NCBI GenBank assembly: GCA_041570195.1
Contig: JBFFWQ010000010.1
Span: 18,529 to 82,528 of the forward strand
Source of the DNA: UBA11865 sp041570195
Lineage (GTDB): Bacteria > Chloroflexota > Anaerolineae > Promineifilales > Promineifilaceae
Direction of reading: 5' to 3'
Length of the DNA: 64,000 nt
This document shows positions 16,864 to 24,783 of the stretch, piece by piece (positions within the stretch are counted from its first letter, which is position 1; every line of letters starts with the position of its first letter). The position numbers and the translations under genes are program-made. Under the pieces are notes generated by a model. The model saw only the letters and a list, made by a program, of their open reading frames with translations. It did no database searches and was not told the DNA's origin.

Positions 16864-17800
16864 CTTCGACCTTCTCTGAATGATCTCCTGCCTGGCGATA
16901 TTCCGCGTTTCTTGCCGCCGGCGCCGAAGAGTTGGCGCCGGTTCCACCCATGTCTTCGTTTCCGTCAACATCGCCGCCGGAAATGAGCGTCCAGCCAAGA
17001 TAGAAAGGTACGATTTGGTTCAGCCCTAACCAGACAAACAGAGCGGTGATGGCTAATTGAAGCAGCGTCAATTGGTCGTTTAAGTCAGTCTGCGCCAGGG
17101 CAATCAATTCTTGGGTCTGGGCGACGATTTCCAGATACTGATCGAGCAGAGGTTCAATATCGTCAACAGTCGCCGATATCGCTTCAAGATCTCCGGCGAT
17201 CGTCTCTATGTTGCCCCCGACGAGGGCCAGATTGGCGCTGGCGCGAAGCATGTCACTCTCGAGCGCCCTCAAATCTTCCGGTACTCCATCCAGACTTCCG
17301 CCTAGTGCCAGAACGGTTTCGTTAAGCGGAACCGTCGGCTGATAGTTGATTCCCAGGTCAAACTGGATCGGAATGCCAAAGATTTGCCGGTCCACTTCGA
17401 AGCTATTCAGAATTCGCAATGTATCGTCAATGGCCCCGGCCGCCTCGGCTACATCTGGTATTGCTCCCTGGATCGCCTCGATGCTATCCGGTATCTCCTT
17501 CGTCGCCGATTCGGTTACTCGATCTAGCAACGGTTGGGTGTCGTTCATCGTAGTCGACACGTTTACCGCTGTCTCGGCCAGGGTGTCAAGGCTGCCGCTG
17601 GCCTGGCCGATCGTGGTCTTGGTCAGCAACAACGTTTCGTTGACGGTATCAAGACTATCTGACGCCAGCGTCAAGGTCGTGGCGAAACCTACGCCAAGCT
17701 CGTCAATCACGTTCCGGCTGACGATGACCCCGACGACGCTGATGATCAGGCCCAATAGGCCGACCAACAAGAGCACTATTCCCAGAATTCGCTTAGACAT
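16838..17800 (-). CDS. Two-TM membrane protein with long coiled-coil-like middle
   Basis: About 320 residues with no recognised family. A hydrophobic helix lies at the N-terminus (about residues 5-27) and a second at about 255-280. The region between is rich in Thr, Ser, Asp and Leu with heptad-like runs (SLDTVNETLLLTKTTIGQAS, IETIAGDLEAISATVDDIEP). The pattern recalls the helical part of MCE-type or methyl-accepting proteins, but I see no MCE core. The ATG at 17800 is preceded by AAGAGGG; a GTG at 17809 is less likely because it directly abuts that site. It sits between a binding-protein-like lipoprotein and a lytic transglycosylase, so an envelope role is plausible. Confidence 0.7.
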   Translation of the reverse strand: MSKRILGIVLLLVGLLGLIISVVGVIVSRNVIDELGVGFATTLTLASDSLDTVNETLLLTKTTIGQASGSLDTLAETAVNVSTTMNDTQPLLDRVTESATKEIPDSIEAIQGAIPDVAEAAGAIDDTLRILNSFEVDRQIFGIPIQFDLGINYQPTVPLNETVLALGGSLDGVPEDLRALESDMLRASANLALVGGNIETIAGDLEAISATVDDIEPLLDQYLEIVAQTQELIALAQTDLNDQLTLLQLAITALFVWLGLNQIVPFYLGWTLISGGDVDGNEDMGGTGANSSAPAARNAEYRQAGDHSEKVEDELEANES

Positions 17801-17847
17801 GTTCTTCACCCTCTTGAATGGAGCCTGGACTCCTTGTACTTCATAAC

Positions 17848-18513
17848 CTACGGTTTCCAGACCGTTCCAGTAACGCCGGCATAGGTCATGCCCTCTAGCG
17901 CCTGGCCAACTGTGACCCGGTTAATCTTCTGCCCCTCGTCCTCAATCACCGCCAGAGCCGCTATGACCAGTTGCACACCATCGTACGCGGCACCCGCATG
18001 GGGTCCAGCGACTTCCTCGAATGGCGTCACCTCAGCGTACGCTTGCCGGAACTCCTCGTCTAGGTCCGCCGGATCTGTCACCCCTAGCGGTTCATCGCCG
18101 GCCGAAATGAACGGCAAACCTTTCGCCTCATAGACCGGTCTCGCGGCGGCCGTTGTCTCGGGCAGCCAATGGCCAATGACCGCGACAATGCCGGGATCGA
18201 TGGCCATTGCCGCGGCCGACTGCCGAGCCACCGCTGGTTCGCCAAAATCGTCTATGGCAACCAGGGCCAGGCGAACATCCCCAGGGCCGCGCGTCTGATT
18301 TGCTTGGCGAATGGCCAGGCGGGCGCTGTAAATGACATCATAGCCGACATCGCGGTTCCGGCCTTCGAACGGAGCAACCAGGCCGATCTTCACGACCGGA
18401 TCCACCCGCTGGCAACCGGCAAGAAGTTGTGCGAACAAGAGGAGGAGCGGCAGCCACAGCAGGTGCGCCAGCCGCCAGAGTCGCACCCAACCATCACCTA
18501 CACTGCTCGACAC
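17848..18513 (-). CDS. Reduced periplasmic-binding-protein-like lipoprotein (Peripla_BP_6 type)
   Basis: A secreted lipoprotein (lipobox LLAGC) similar in pattern to branched-chain amino-acid binding proteins. It opens with VKIGLVAPFEG and has VAVIGHWLPETTAAARPVYE and LPFISAGDEP in the first lobe. It then jumps to a short stretch resembling the end of the fold (HAGAAYDGVQLVIAALA, VTVGQALEGMTYAGVTGTV). Family members are usually 350-400 residues; this one is about 220, so much of the second lobe is missing. The flanking code is intact, so it looks like a compact variant and not a fresh frameshift. Starts at GTG 18513 (GGAG 10 bases upstream) or GTG 18486 (AGGTGA 7 bases upstream) are both possible. 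No ABC permease genes are near. Confidence 0.7.
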   Translation of the reverse strand: MSSSVGDGWVRLWRLAHLLWLPLLLLFAQLLAGCQRVDPVVKIGLVAPFEGRNRDVGYDVIYSARLAIRQANQTRGPGDVRLALVAIDDFGEPAVARQSAAAMAIDPGIVAVIGHWLPETTAAARPVYEAKGLPFISAGDEPLGVTDPADLDEEFRQAYAEVTPFEEVAGPHAGAAYDGVQLVIAALAVIEDEGQKINRVTVGQALEGMTYAGVTGTVWKP

Positions 18514-19717
18514 GAGCCAGGTGCTCCTCAAAGGTCTTACTGAAGACGTGCTCACCGACCGTCTCCGACTCGCAGTCGACAACAAAAAACAGAAAATCGC
18601 TTTTCTCGGGCCGTGCCACTGCCTGCAATGCCCCTAACCCAGGGTTGGCAATCGGTCCTGGCGGCAGGCCCTCATATCGATATGTATTGTAGGCTGAGTC
18701 CAGATCCAGGTCGGCTTGATACAGTGGGACCTTCCACCAGCTTTCGTCGGCGGGTTGGTAGCCCACCGCATATTGAACCGTCGGATCGGCTTGAAGCAAC
18801 ATGCCTTGCTCCAGGCGGTTCAGAAATACGCCAACCATGAGCGGCCGCTCTTCGCTCAAAACGGCCTCCCTTTGAACGATGGAGGCCAGCGTCACCGCTT
18901 CATAAACCGATAGTCCCTCGGCGCCAAATGACTGACGCAACCCCGGGGTCACACGACGGTCAAAATTATCTAGCATTTGACCGACAAGAAGTGCGGCGTC
19001 GGCCTCGACCGGAACCCGGTAAGTGTCCGGGAACAAGAAGCCCTCTAGCGATGCGCCCTCTGGCAGTGAGCTCAGGAATTCATAGTTGCTCAAGTCCATG
19101 GTTCCCTGACGCCGGGCATGCGCCAAAAACTCATCCGAATCGATTTGCGCCGGATTCAGTAGCTCTAGATAACGGGCCATTTCTTCCAGACGCCAGCCTT
19201 CGACAAAGGTTAAATCGACCTGCAGGTCATCTGCTCGGCTCAATGTCGCCGCCAATTCTGGAATCGTCGACTTTGGGTTCACTTCGTAGGCGCCGGCCTC
19301 AAGTCCGGGATCAAGATCGTAATAGCGCAGGTAATTGAGAAACAGCTCCTCGTCGTTTAGCAATCCGGCGATTCTGAGATTGGCCGCTATCTCGTCAGCA
19401 CGCTGGCCTGGATCGACGATAAAAGAGCGTTGACCTTCACCCGATCCTGCTGGCCTGGTCAGCTCTCCGGCCCTGGATGCCAGGTAGCCCCGCAGATAGA
19501 GTCTCTGCACGAGGTTCAAATGTGTACCGCCGCCACTATTTGGCCCGATTCGGGCCAACCGAGCATCTTGCCAACGGCCGTAGAGCAATAGACCGGCCGT
19601 CAGGCACAAGCCGATGACGGCCACGAAGAGGGTCAGGCGCAACAGCCAGATCAGAAAACTTGCCTGGCCGCCAGACTGAGCCTGTTCGCTTTCCGACTGC
19701 TGCTTTCTACCCCTCAT
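18494..19717 (-). CDS. mltG: Endolytic murein transglycosylase MltG (YceG-like)
   Basis: A membrane-anchored peptidoglycan glycosidase thought to end growing glycan strands. It has 407 residues with one TM helix (about 21-45). The YceG domain shows FVEGWRLEEMARYLE, EGFLFPDTYRVP, the catalytic-region motif LASIVQREA with the conserved Glu, GVFLNRLEQGMLLQADPTVQYA and the closing YEGLPPGPIANPG. The start ATG overlaps the ruvX stop by 4 bases (ATGA), so the two are translationally coupled. This ruvX-mltG pairing is common in bacteria. The 3' end overlaps or abuts the next lipoprotein gene. Confidence 0.93.
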   Translation of the reverse strand: MRGRKQQSESEQAQSGGQASFLIWLLRLTLFVAVIGLCLTAGLLLYGRWQDARLARIGPNSGGGTHLNLVQRLYLRGYLASRAGELTRPAGSGEGQRSFIVDPGQRADEIAANLRIAGLLNDEELFLNYLRYYDLDPGLEAGAYEVNPKSTIPELAATLSRADDLQVDLTFVEGWRLEEMARYLELLNPAQIDSDEFLAHARRQGTMDLSNYEFLSSLPEGASLEGFLFPDTYRVPVEADAALLVGQMLDNFDRRVTPGLRQSFGAEGLSVYEAVTLASIVQREAVLSEERPLMVGVFLNRLEQGMLLQADPTVQYAVGYQPADESWWKVPLYQADLDLDSAYNTYRYEGLPPGPIANPGLGALQAVARPEKSDFLFFVVDCESETVGEHVFSKTFEEHLARVEQCR

Positions 19718-20196
19718 TCGCTAACATTTCCCCGGCCCGCCTCACGCAAAGCATCCAGATAGGATTGCAAAATGAAGGCCGCCGCGACGGCGTCGACCCG
19801 CTGCCTACTCCGTCGGCCTCGAATGCCCCTTTCACGCAAGCTCGCTTCGGCTTCCACAGTGGTGTAGCTCTCGTCCCAGAATCTTAGCGCCAGACCCAAG
19901 TTGCGCTGTAGATCGCGGGCATAATCGCGCACCCAGGCAGCCTTTTCACTCTCCTTACCTGAGGCTAGTAGAGGCAAGCCTACGATTAGCAGAGACACTG
20001 CATGTTCCTCTACAAGTTGGTAAATCCTTTCGAAGTCCGCTAAGCGCGATTGGCGTTTCAAGACGCCAATCGAGCGAGCGATGGTTCTCGTTTCATCGCT
20101 GACGGCAACGCCAATACGCTTCTCACCCAAATCGAGGGCCAGGATGCGTCCCGCAACGCTCTCTGTATGGGTGGGGAAAGGGGTAGGATCTTTCAT
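19714..20196 (-). CDS. ruvX: RuvX/YqgF putative pre-16S rRNA nuclease
   Basis: An RNase-H-fold protein of 160 residues implicated in 16S rRNA 5'-end maturation (older name: Holliday junction resolvase-like). Visible motifs are ILALDLGEKRIGVAVSDE with the first catalytic Asp, LLIVGLPLLASGKES, WDESYTTVEAEASL with the conserved Glu, and VDAVAAAFILQSYLD with the last Asp. The ATG at 20196 gives a slightly long N-terminus (about 17 residues before the first strand). It is the first gene of a coupled pair with mltG. The 161-base gap 20197-20357 upstream holds an AT-rich TATAAA-like box but no matching -35 that I trust. Confidence 0.93.
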   Translation of the reverse strand: MKDPTPFPTHTESVAGRILALDLGEKRIGVAVSDETRTIARSIGVLKRQSRLADFERIYQLVEEHAVSLLIVGLPLLASGKESEKAAWVRDYARDLQRNLGLALRFWDESYTTVEAEASLRERGIRGRRSRQRVDAVAAAFILQSYLDALREAGRGNVSE

Positions 20197-20357
20197 CGCT
20201 GGACGGTAACATTCGAAGACACAGGGCTTCTAGGTCGGTAAAGCCTAATTTATAGCACAGCCAGATGGTAACTGCCCCTACGTCTTCCCCACAGTTAATC
20301 TATTCCGGTAGCCGTCCGGTAACCAGAATTGGCCAGCTGCCTTCACTTCACTGCGCC

Positions 20358-21881
20358 TCAGGCGTTCGTCTCGACCTGAGTCTGTATTCGAACGGGTAAA
20401 TAGGGAACGCGGCCGAACCATTCCGGCCAGACTTCAACCTTCGGATACTCCTGCAAAGGTAGGCGCTCGAACAGATAGGTCGAAGCAACGGAACTCTTTT
20501 GCCCCGCGATGTGTAAGAGCAGTTGGCTGAGGTCCAGTTCAGCGGCCATCTGACCGGCGCCCATCATCTCAAAGATGACCCGCCCCTGGTTGTCAACACC
20601 TTGAACCCGGCCGCTCCTGAAGTCCAGGCTTTCAGGTACCAGTGCAAATCCGGGTGCCACGGCGTCAGTGAGAGCCTCATAGACTAAGGCGGTGGCTTGC
20701 GCTTCGTCGACCGCTGTAGCCTGAAGTTCGGCTCGAATTTCCAGCGCTAACGAATCGGCCTGTTCGCCAGGGAATCCCGAGTAGGTCTCGTGTAGTATTC
20801 GCACCAGGCGTAGGGAATCCTTGGCCAAAAACTCGCGGCCGCTCAATTGGCCCTCCATGTCGGCCAAGGCGCGCACCTGCAACTGCTGCATTATCTGAGA
20901 CCGAAGTCGATCGCGATCGGCTTCGCCGACGGACGGCTCCAGGCGGACGCCGCCACCGGCCAGCGCTTCTAAATTGCGCACTTCCAGTTGAAGTGCAAGA
21001 GGGCCTTCGATGCGATTTATCAAGTTGACGGTGACGTTACCCTCCTCCCCCGGTTCGACCGCCACCACATCCGCTACTGCCGAGGCGCCGACGACGCCCG
21101 GCACTTCGATCTCGGTCGAAGTTTGAAAGACGATCCGGTCGGCGGCCGAGGTACTGACCCGCGTGCCGGCCGGTACCATGACAGGTAAATCCAGGCGGTT
21201 GACGAAAACCACCTCACCTCGTGCCGGTCCATCATCCACTTCGATGACGCCCGTGGTCGCTACCTCGGCTTGCCACTCTTGCACAGATGAAAGGATCCGG
21301 CCTGGCACCGAAGCTCCTCCGCCGGTCTTTGACTCCAACTCGGGATCGGCTACGATCTGCCGCCTGACCTCTACCGTCTCCACATTTGGCCTCAAAGTGA
21401 TCGTCGCTCCGGGAATCGAGTAGACAGCAGCAACAAAGAGAATGGCCAACGTAGCGATATAGAACAAGACCGCTCCATAGCGCAAGCCCCACACCTGCCA
21501 GGTCGCCCTGGGCGATTTACGTCGCCGCACTTCGCGACTGTCGTCCTGGTCCATTCGGGTGGGCGTCCCAACCTGTTCTCGCCTGCGCCGGCCGCGCCAC
21601 CAGCGTCGTTGGCTCTTCAGGGTTGACTCAACCGAAGGAAACACCGGAAAGCCAAGCGCCTTGGCCTGGCTAGCTACCCGATCGTCAACCGACACCAGAC
21701 CAACTTCCAAACGCAGATCGTCGGCTTGTCTGCGCAGCAAAGCCAGATCCAAATAGTCCGTTAGCAAATCGCCTTTAGGCGGCAACACCAGGGCGATCTG
21801 GGTTTCCTGCACCCACTTGAGGCGATCGCGGATAGAGACAATGTCATCCTCTGGGTCGAGATAGACAACTTGAATCGCCAT
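20358..21881 (-). CDS. Membrane-anchored baseplate-J/gp47-like protein
   Basis: A 507-residue protein with an N-terminal cytoplasmic Rossmann-like region (about residues 1-95: IQVVYLDPEDDIVSIRDRL, ALGFPVFPSVE). A basic stretch and one TM helix (about 135-155) follow, then a large outer part. That part has the pattern seen in baseplate_J-like proteins: MVPAGTRVSTS, then IVFQTSTEIEVPG, then VEPGEEGNVTVNLI. No phage or contractile-injection genes are nearby, so this is a chromosomal envelope protein with a J-like module, not a tail component. Starts at ATG 21881. It lies 23 bases downstream of alaS and may share its transcript. Function unknown. Confidence 0.72.
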   Translation of the reverse strand: MAIQVVYLDPEDDIVSIRDRLKWVQETQIALVLPPKGDLLTDYLDLALLRRQADDLRLEVGLVSVDDRVASQAKALGFPVFPSVESTLKSQRRWWRGRRRREQVGTPTRMDQDDSREVRRRKSPRATWQVWGLRYGAVLFYIATLAILFVAAVYSIPGATITLRPNVETVEVRRQIVADPELESKTGGGASVPGRILSSVQEWQAEVATTGVIEVDDGPARGEVVFVNRLDLPVMVPAGTRVSTSAADRIVFQTSTEIEVPGVVGASAVADVVAVEPGEEGNVTVNLINRIEGPLALQLEVRNLEALAGGGVRLEPSVGEADRDRLRSQIMQQLQVRALADMEGQLSGREFLAKDSLRLVRILHETYSGFPGEQADSLALEIRAELQATAVDEAQATALVYEALTDAVAPGFALVPESLDFRSGRVQGVDNQGRVIFEMMGAGQMAAELDLSQLLLHIAGQKSSVASTYLFERLPLQEYPKVEVWPEWFGRVPYLPVRIQTQVETNA

Positions 21882-21904
21882 CGTACAATGTCGGGCTTGC
21901 CGGC

Positions 21905-24619
21905 CTAGGCGTCAGGCGCTCGAAGCGCCTGGCGTAACATTTCCGGCACGGCCACCAAGGCCTCTGGTAGCCTATCAGGATCTCGACCACCGGCTTGCGC
22001 CAGCCCGGCCCGACCGCCACCGCCGCCGCCAACCATGCGCGCAACCTGGCCAACCAGGTCGCCGGCTTTCACGCCGCGCCCGATCAAATCATCGGTGACG
22101 ACAGCCACAAGGATGACCCGGTCGCCGGTCACCGCCGATAGGACGGCAACGCCCGTTTGGACCCGATCGCGGAACCAGTCGGCCATTTCTCTGAGGCCAT
22201 CCATGTCGGCGACCGATGCCTGAGCGGCCAACAGCGGTACGCCGTCGACATGTGCCATCTGGCCGAGCAACCGCTCAAATTCGGCGCGGGCTTGCTGGCG
22301 ACGAAGTTGAGCAATTTCCTTTTGCTGACGCTTGCTATCGGCCAGGATAGCATCCAGGCGCGATTCTATCTCTTCTGGCGCTGCGTTTAGCTTGCGTGAC
22401 ACACTCTGCAGTTTATTCAGCCCGTCTTGGATCAGGTCATGAGCCCGACGGCCGGTCACGGCCTCCACTCGGCGCAGACCAGCGCCCACGGCTTCCTCCG
22501 TTGTGAAACGGAAAAAGCCAATGTCGCCTGTCGCTCGCACGTGCAGACCGCCACACAGTTCGAAGCTGTAAGGATCTTTAGCGTCGCCGATCATGATGGT
22601 TCGAACAACATCAGCATACTTTTCGCCAAATAGAGCCATCGCCCCAGCATCAATAGCGTCTTTCTGGGGCATGTGACCGACCGAGACAGTCGAGTTGGAT
22701 AAGATAGCGTCGTTGATGGCGGCTTCAATCTTGGCCAGCTCCTGGGCTCCGACGGCCTCGCCGTGCGAGAAATCAAAGCGAAGCCGGTCCGGGGCCACTA
22801 GCGACCCCTGTTGGGTGACGTGGGAGCCAAGCTCAGCCCTGAGTTCGCGATGCAGAATGTGGGTGGCCGTATGATTGCGCCGAATGTCCCAGCGCCGTTG
22901 GTCGTCGACGTGCAGGTCGGCTAGTTGACCTACGCCAACGACGCCGCGCTTCACCCGTCCAATGTGAACGATCAGGCCGTTAACCGGACTGCCCATATCT
23001 TCCACGGCGATCTCGGCGCCGACCGACTTGACGACAATTCGGCCGGTGTCGCTCACTTCGCCACCAGCCTCAACATAAAAAGGCGTCGCCGCCGTGATGA
23101 CCTCTACTTCTTGCCCTTTCTCAGCCCTTTCGACCGCCTTGCCATCAACGACCAAGGCAACGATTTCCGATTCCATCTTGGCCCCGATGTAAGGGTCATA
23201 ATCAACACCGCTGGAGGCTAGCCGGCCGTGATGGATGAGTTTGGACATAAGCTCGCCGTACACGCTACTGGCCGTCTCGTATTCGCGAAAGGCGCCGCTG
23301 CCGCTGGCTTCGGCATGTTTGTCCTTCGCTTCTAGATAACCGGCTTCGTCCACAGAGAAGCCGCGTTCGCCAGCCACATCGCGGGTGATTTCCAGTGGCA
23401 AGCCATAGGTGGCGTAGAGATTGAAGGCCACGCCTCCCGGGATCTCATCATCGCCAGAGTGATGCAATTCAGCCAAAAGGCCGTCTAGTTGGGCCATGGC
23501 TGCGTCCAGAGTTCGGTCAAATCGTTCTTCTTCCAGGGTGACTGTATGCCGGATGTGCTCCTGGTTTCTAGCCAATTCCGGATACACGCCGCCCATTTGC
23601 TCGATCGCCACTTGAGCTATTTCCGCCAGGAATGGCCCGCTGAAACCTATCGATCGGCCGAAACGGGCTGCTCTGCGAATGACCATGCGTAGCACATAAC
23701 CCCGGCCCACATTGCCGGGCAGCACGCCATCAGCGATCATGAAAGCCGCAGCTCGACCATGATCGGCGATCACACGATATCCGGTTTCGTGCGCCTGTCT
23801 GTCCTCATCATCATCAACCAATAGCTCTTGGACGCGATCCATGAGCGGCAGAAAAAGGTCGGTGTCGTAGTTAACCGGCTGCTGTTCGATCACCGCCGTG
23901 ATTCGCTCCAGGCCCAGTCCTGTGTCGACGCCTGGCTTCGGCAGAGGAGTACGGCTGCCATCCTCATGCTGATTGAACTGCATGAACACCAAGTTCCAGA
24001 TCTCCAGCCATCGGCCGCAATCATTGTCCAGCATAACGCTGCAACTATCCTCTTTGCAAGTGCAGTGTTCCGGGCCCCAATCATAATGGACTTCGCTGGT
24101 AGGCCCGCATGGGCCAACATCACCCATCATCCAAAAGTTGGTCTTATCGCCCATGCGTACTACGCGATCGGGAGGGACGCCGATTTGTTCAACCCATATC
24201 TGGTATGCGTCCTCGTCGTCCACGTGAACTGTGTAGTACAGTCGATCGGCCGGTATTTCGCAGACGGTGGTTAGGAATTCATAAGCGTAACGAATGGCGC
24301 CTTCCTTGAAGTAATCGCCAAAGGAAAAATTACCGAGCATCTCAAAGAACGTATGATGCCGCGGCGACGGACCGACGTTTTCAAGATCATTGTGCTTGCC
24401 CTGCACGCGCATACACTTCTGCGACGATGCGGCCCGACTATAGGTGCGCATTTCGCGCCCAAGGAAGGTGTCGACGAACTGATTCATTCCAGCGTTAGTG
24501 AAGAGTAGCGTCGGATTGTCATATACGGGTAGAGGTGAACTGGGCACAACCCGGTGGCCCATCTCCTCAAAGAAATCTAAGAATGCTTGGCGCGCTTCGG
24601 CGCTATTGAGCGGTTTCAT
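21905..24619 (-). CDS. alaS: Alanyl-tRNA synthetase
   Basis: Class II synthetase of 904 residues that charges tRNA-Ala. The catalytic domain begins ARQAFLDFFEEMGH and contains TNAGMNQF and DVGPCGPTSEVHYDWGPEHC, followed by a Cys-bearing insertion (C-x-C-x5-C). The editing domain has the zinc-site pair HTATHILH and CGGLHV. A C-terminal DHHA1 region ends in a Gly-rich stretch (VGGGGGGRAGLAQAGG). A good Shine-Dalgarno (AAGGGAAG) precedes the ATG. A near-consensus promoter lies 33-61 bases upstream, and the leader is too short for a T-box. Confidence 0.97.
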   Translation of the reverse strand: MKPLNSAEARQAFLDFFEEMGHRVVPSSPLPVYDNPTLLFTNAGMNQFVDTFLGREMRTYSRAASSQKCMRVQGKHNDLENVGPSPRHHTFFEMLGNFSFGDYFKEGAIRYAYEFLTTVCEIPADRLYYTVHVDDEDAYQIWVEQIGVPPDRVVRMGDKTNFWMMGDVGPCGPTSEVHYDWGPEHCTCKEDSCSVMLDNDCGRWLEIWNLVFMQFNQHEDGSRTPLPKPGVDTGLGLERITAVIEQQPVNYDTDLFLPLMDRVQELLVDDDEDRQAHETGYRVIADHGRAAAFMIADGVLPGNVGRGYVLRMVIRRAARFGRSIGFSGPFLAEIAQVAIEQMGGVYPELARNQEHIRHTVTLEEERFDRTLDAAMAQLDGLLAELHHSGDDEIPGGVAFNLYATYGLPLEITRDVAGERGFSVDEAGYLEAKDKHAEASGSGAFREYETASSVYGELMSKLIHHGRLASSGVDYDPYIGAKMESEIVALVVDGKAVERAEKGQEVEVITAATPFYVEAGGEVSDTGRIVVKSVGAEIAVEDMGSPVNGLIVHIGRVKRGVVGVGQLADLHVDDQRRWDIRRNHTATHILHRELRAELGSHVTQQGSLVAPDRLRFDFSHGEAVGAQELAKIEAAINDAILSNSTVSVGHMPQKDAIDAGAMALFGEKYADVVRTIMIGDAKDPYSFELCGGLHVRATGDIGFFRFTTEEAVGAGLRRVEAVTGRRAHDLIQDGLNKLQSVSRKLNAAPEEIESRLDAILADSKRQQKEIAQLRRQQARAEFERLLGQMAHVDGVPLLAAQASVADMDGLREMADWFRDRVQTGVAVLSAVTGDRVILVAVVTDDLIGRGVKAGDLVGQVARMVGGGGGGRAGLAQAGGRDPDRLPEALVAVPEMLRQALRAPDA

Positions 24620-24651
24620 GTACTTCCCTTACAAGGCCGATATGAGGGGCG

Positions 24652-24680
24652 ATTGTACGGTAGGCATTTGGCCATGTCAA
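24652..24680 (-). promoter_or_regulatory. Sigma-70-type promoter of alaS
   Basis: On the minus strand TTGACA (24680-24675), a 17-base spacer and TACAAT (24657-24652) form a near-perfect promoter. The RNA start is expected near 24645, about 25 bases before the ATG. No equally clear promoter was found in this gap for the divergent gene at 24784. Confidence 0.8.
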
Positions 24681-24783
24681 TCGACCGGAATGGGCAGATC
24701 TAGTAGAATTAAGTTATTATCAAGATCGTGGAGAAATCGCTACTTGTCCGCTGGCGTAGACCTCGTTTCGTGAGGTTCCATAC

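Noticed and set aside
16864..16998. Longer N-terminus for the lytic transglycosylase
   Set aside because: The extra residues lie inside the preceding gene, and they would bury the lipoprotein signal peptide.
20358..21881. A prophage or contractile-injection locus, from the baseplate-J-like protein
   Set aside because: No tail, sheath, integrase or lysis gene is near. The neighbours are alaS and ruvX, and the protein has its own TM anchor.
24620..24651. A T-box or other riboswitch before alaS
   Set aside because: The promoter lies so close that the leader is only about 25 bases, too short for any such element.
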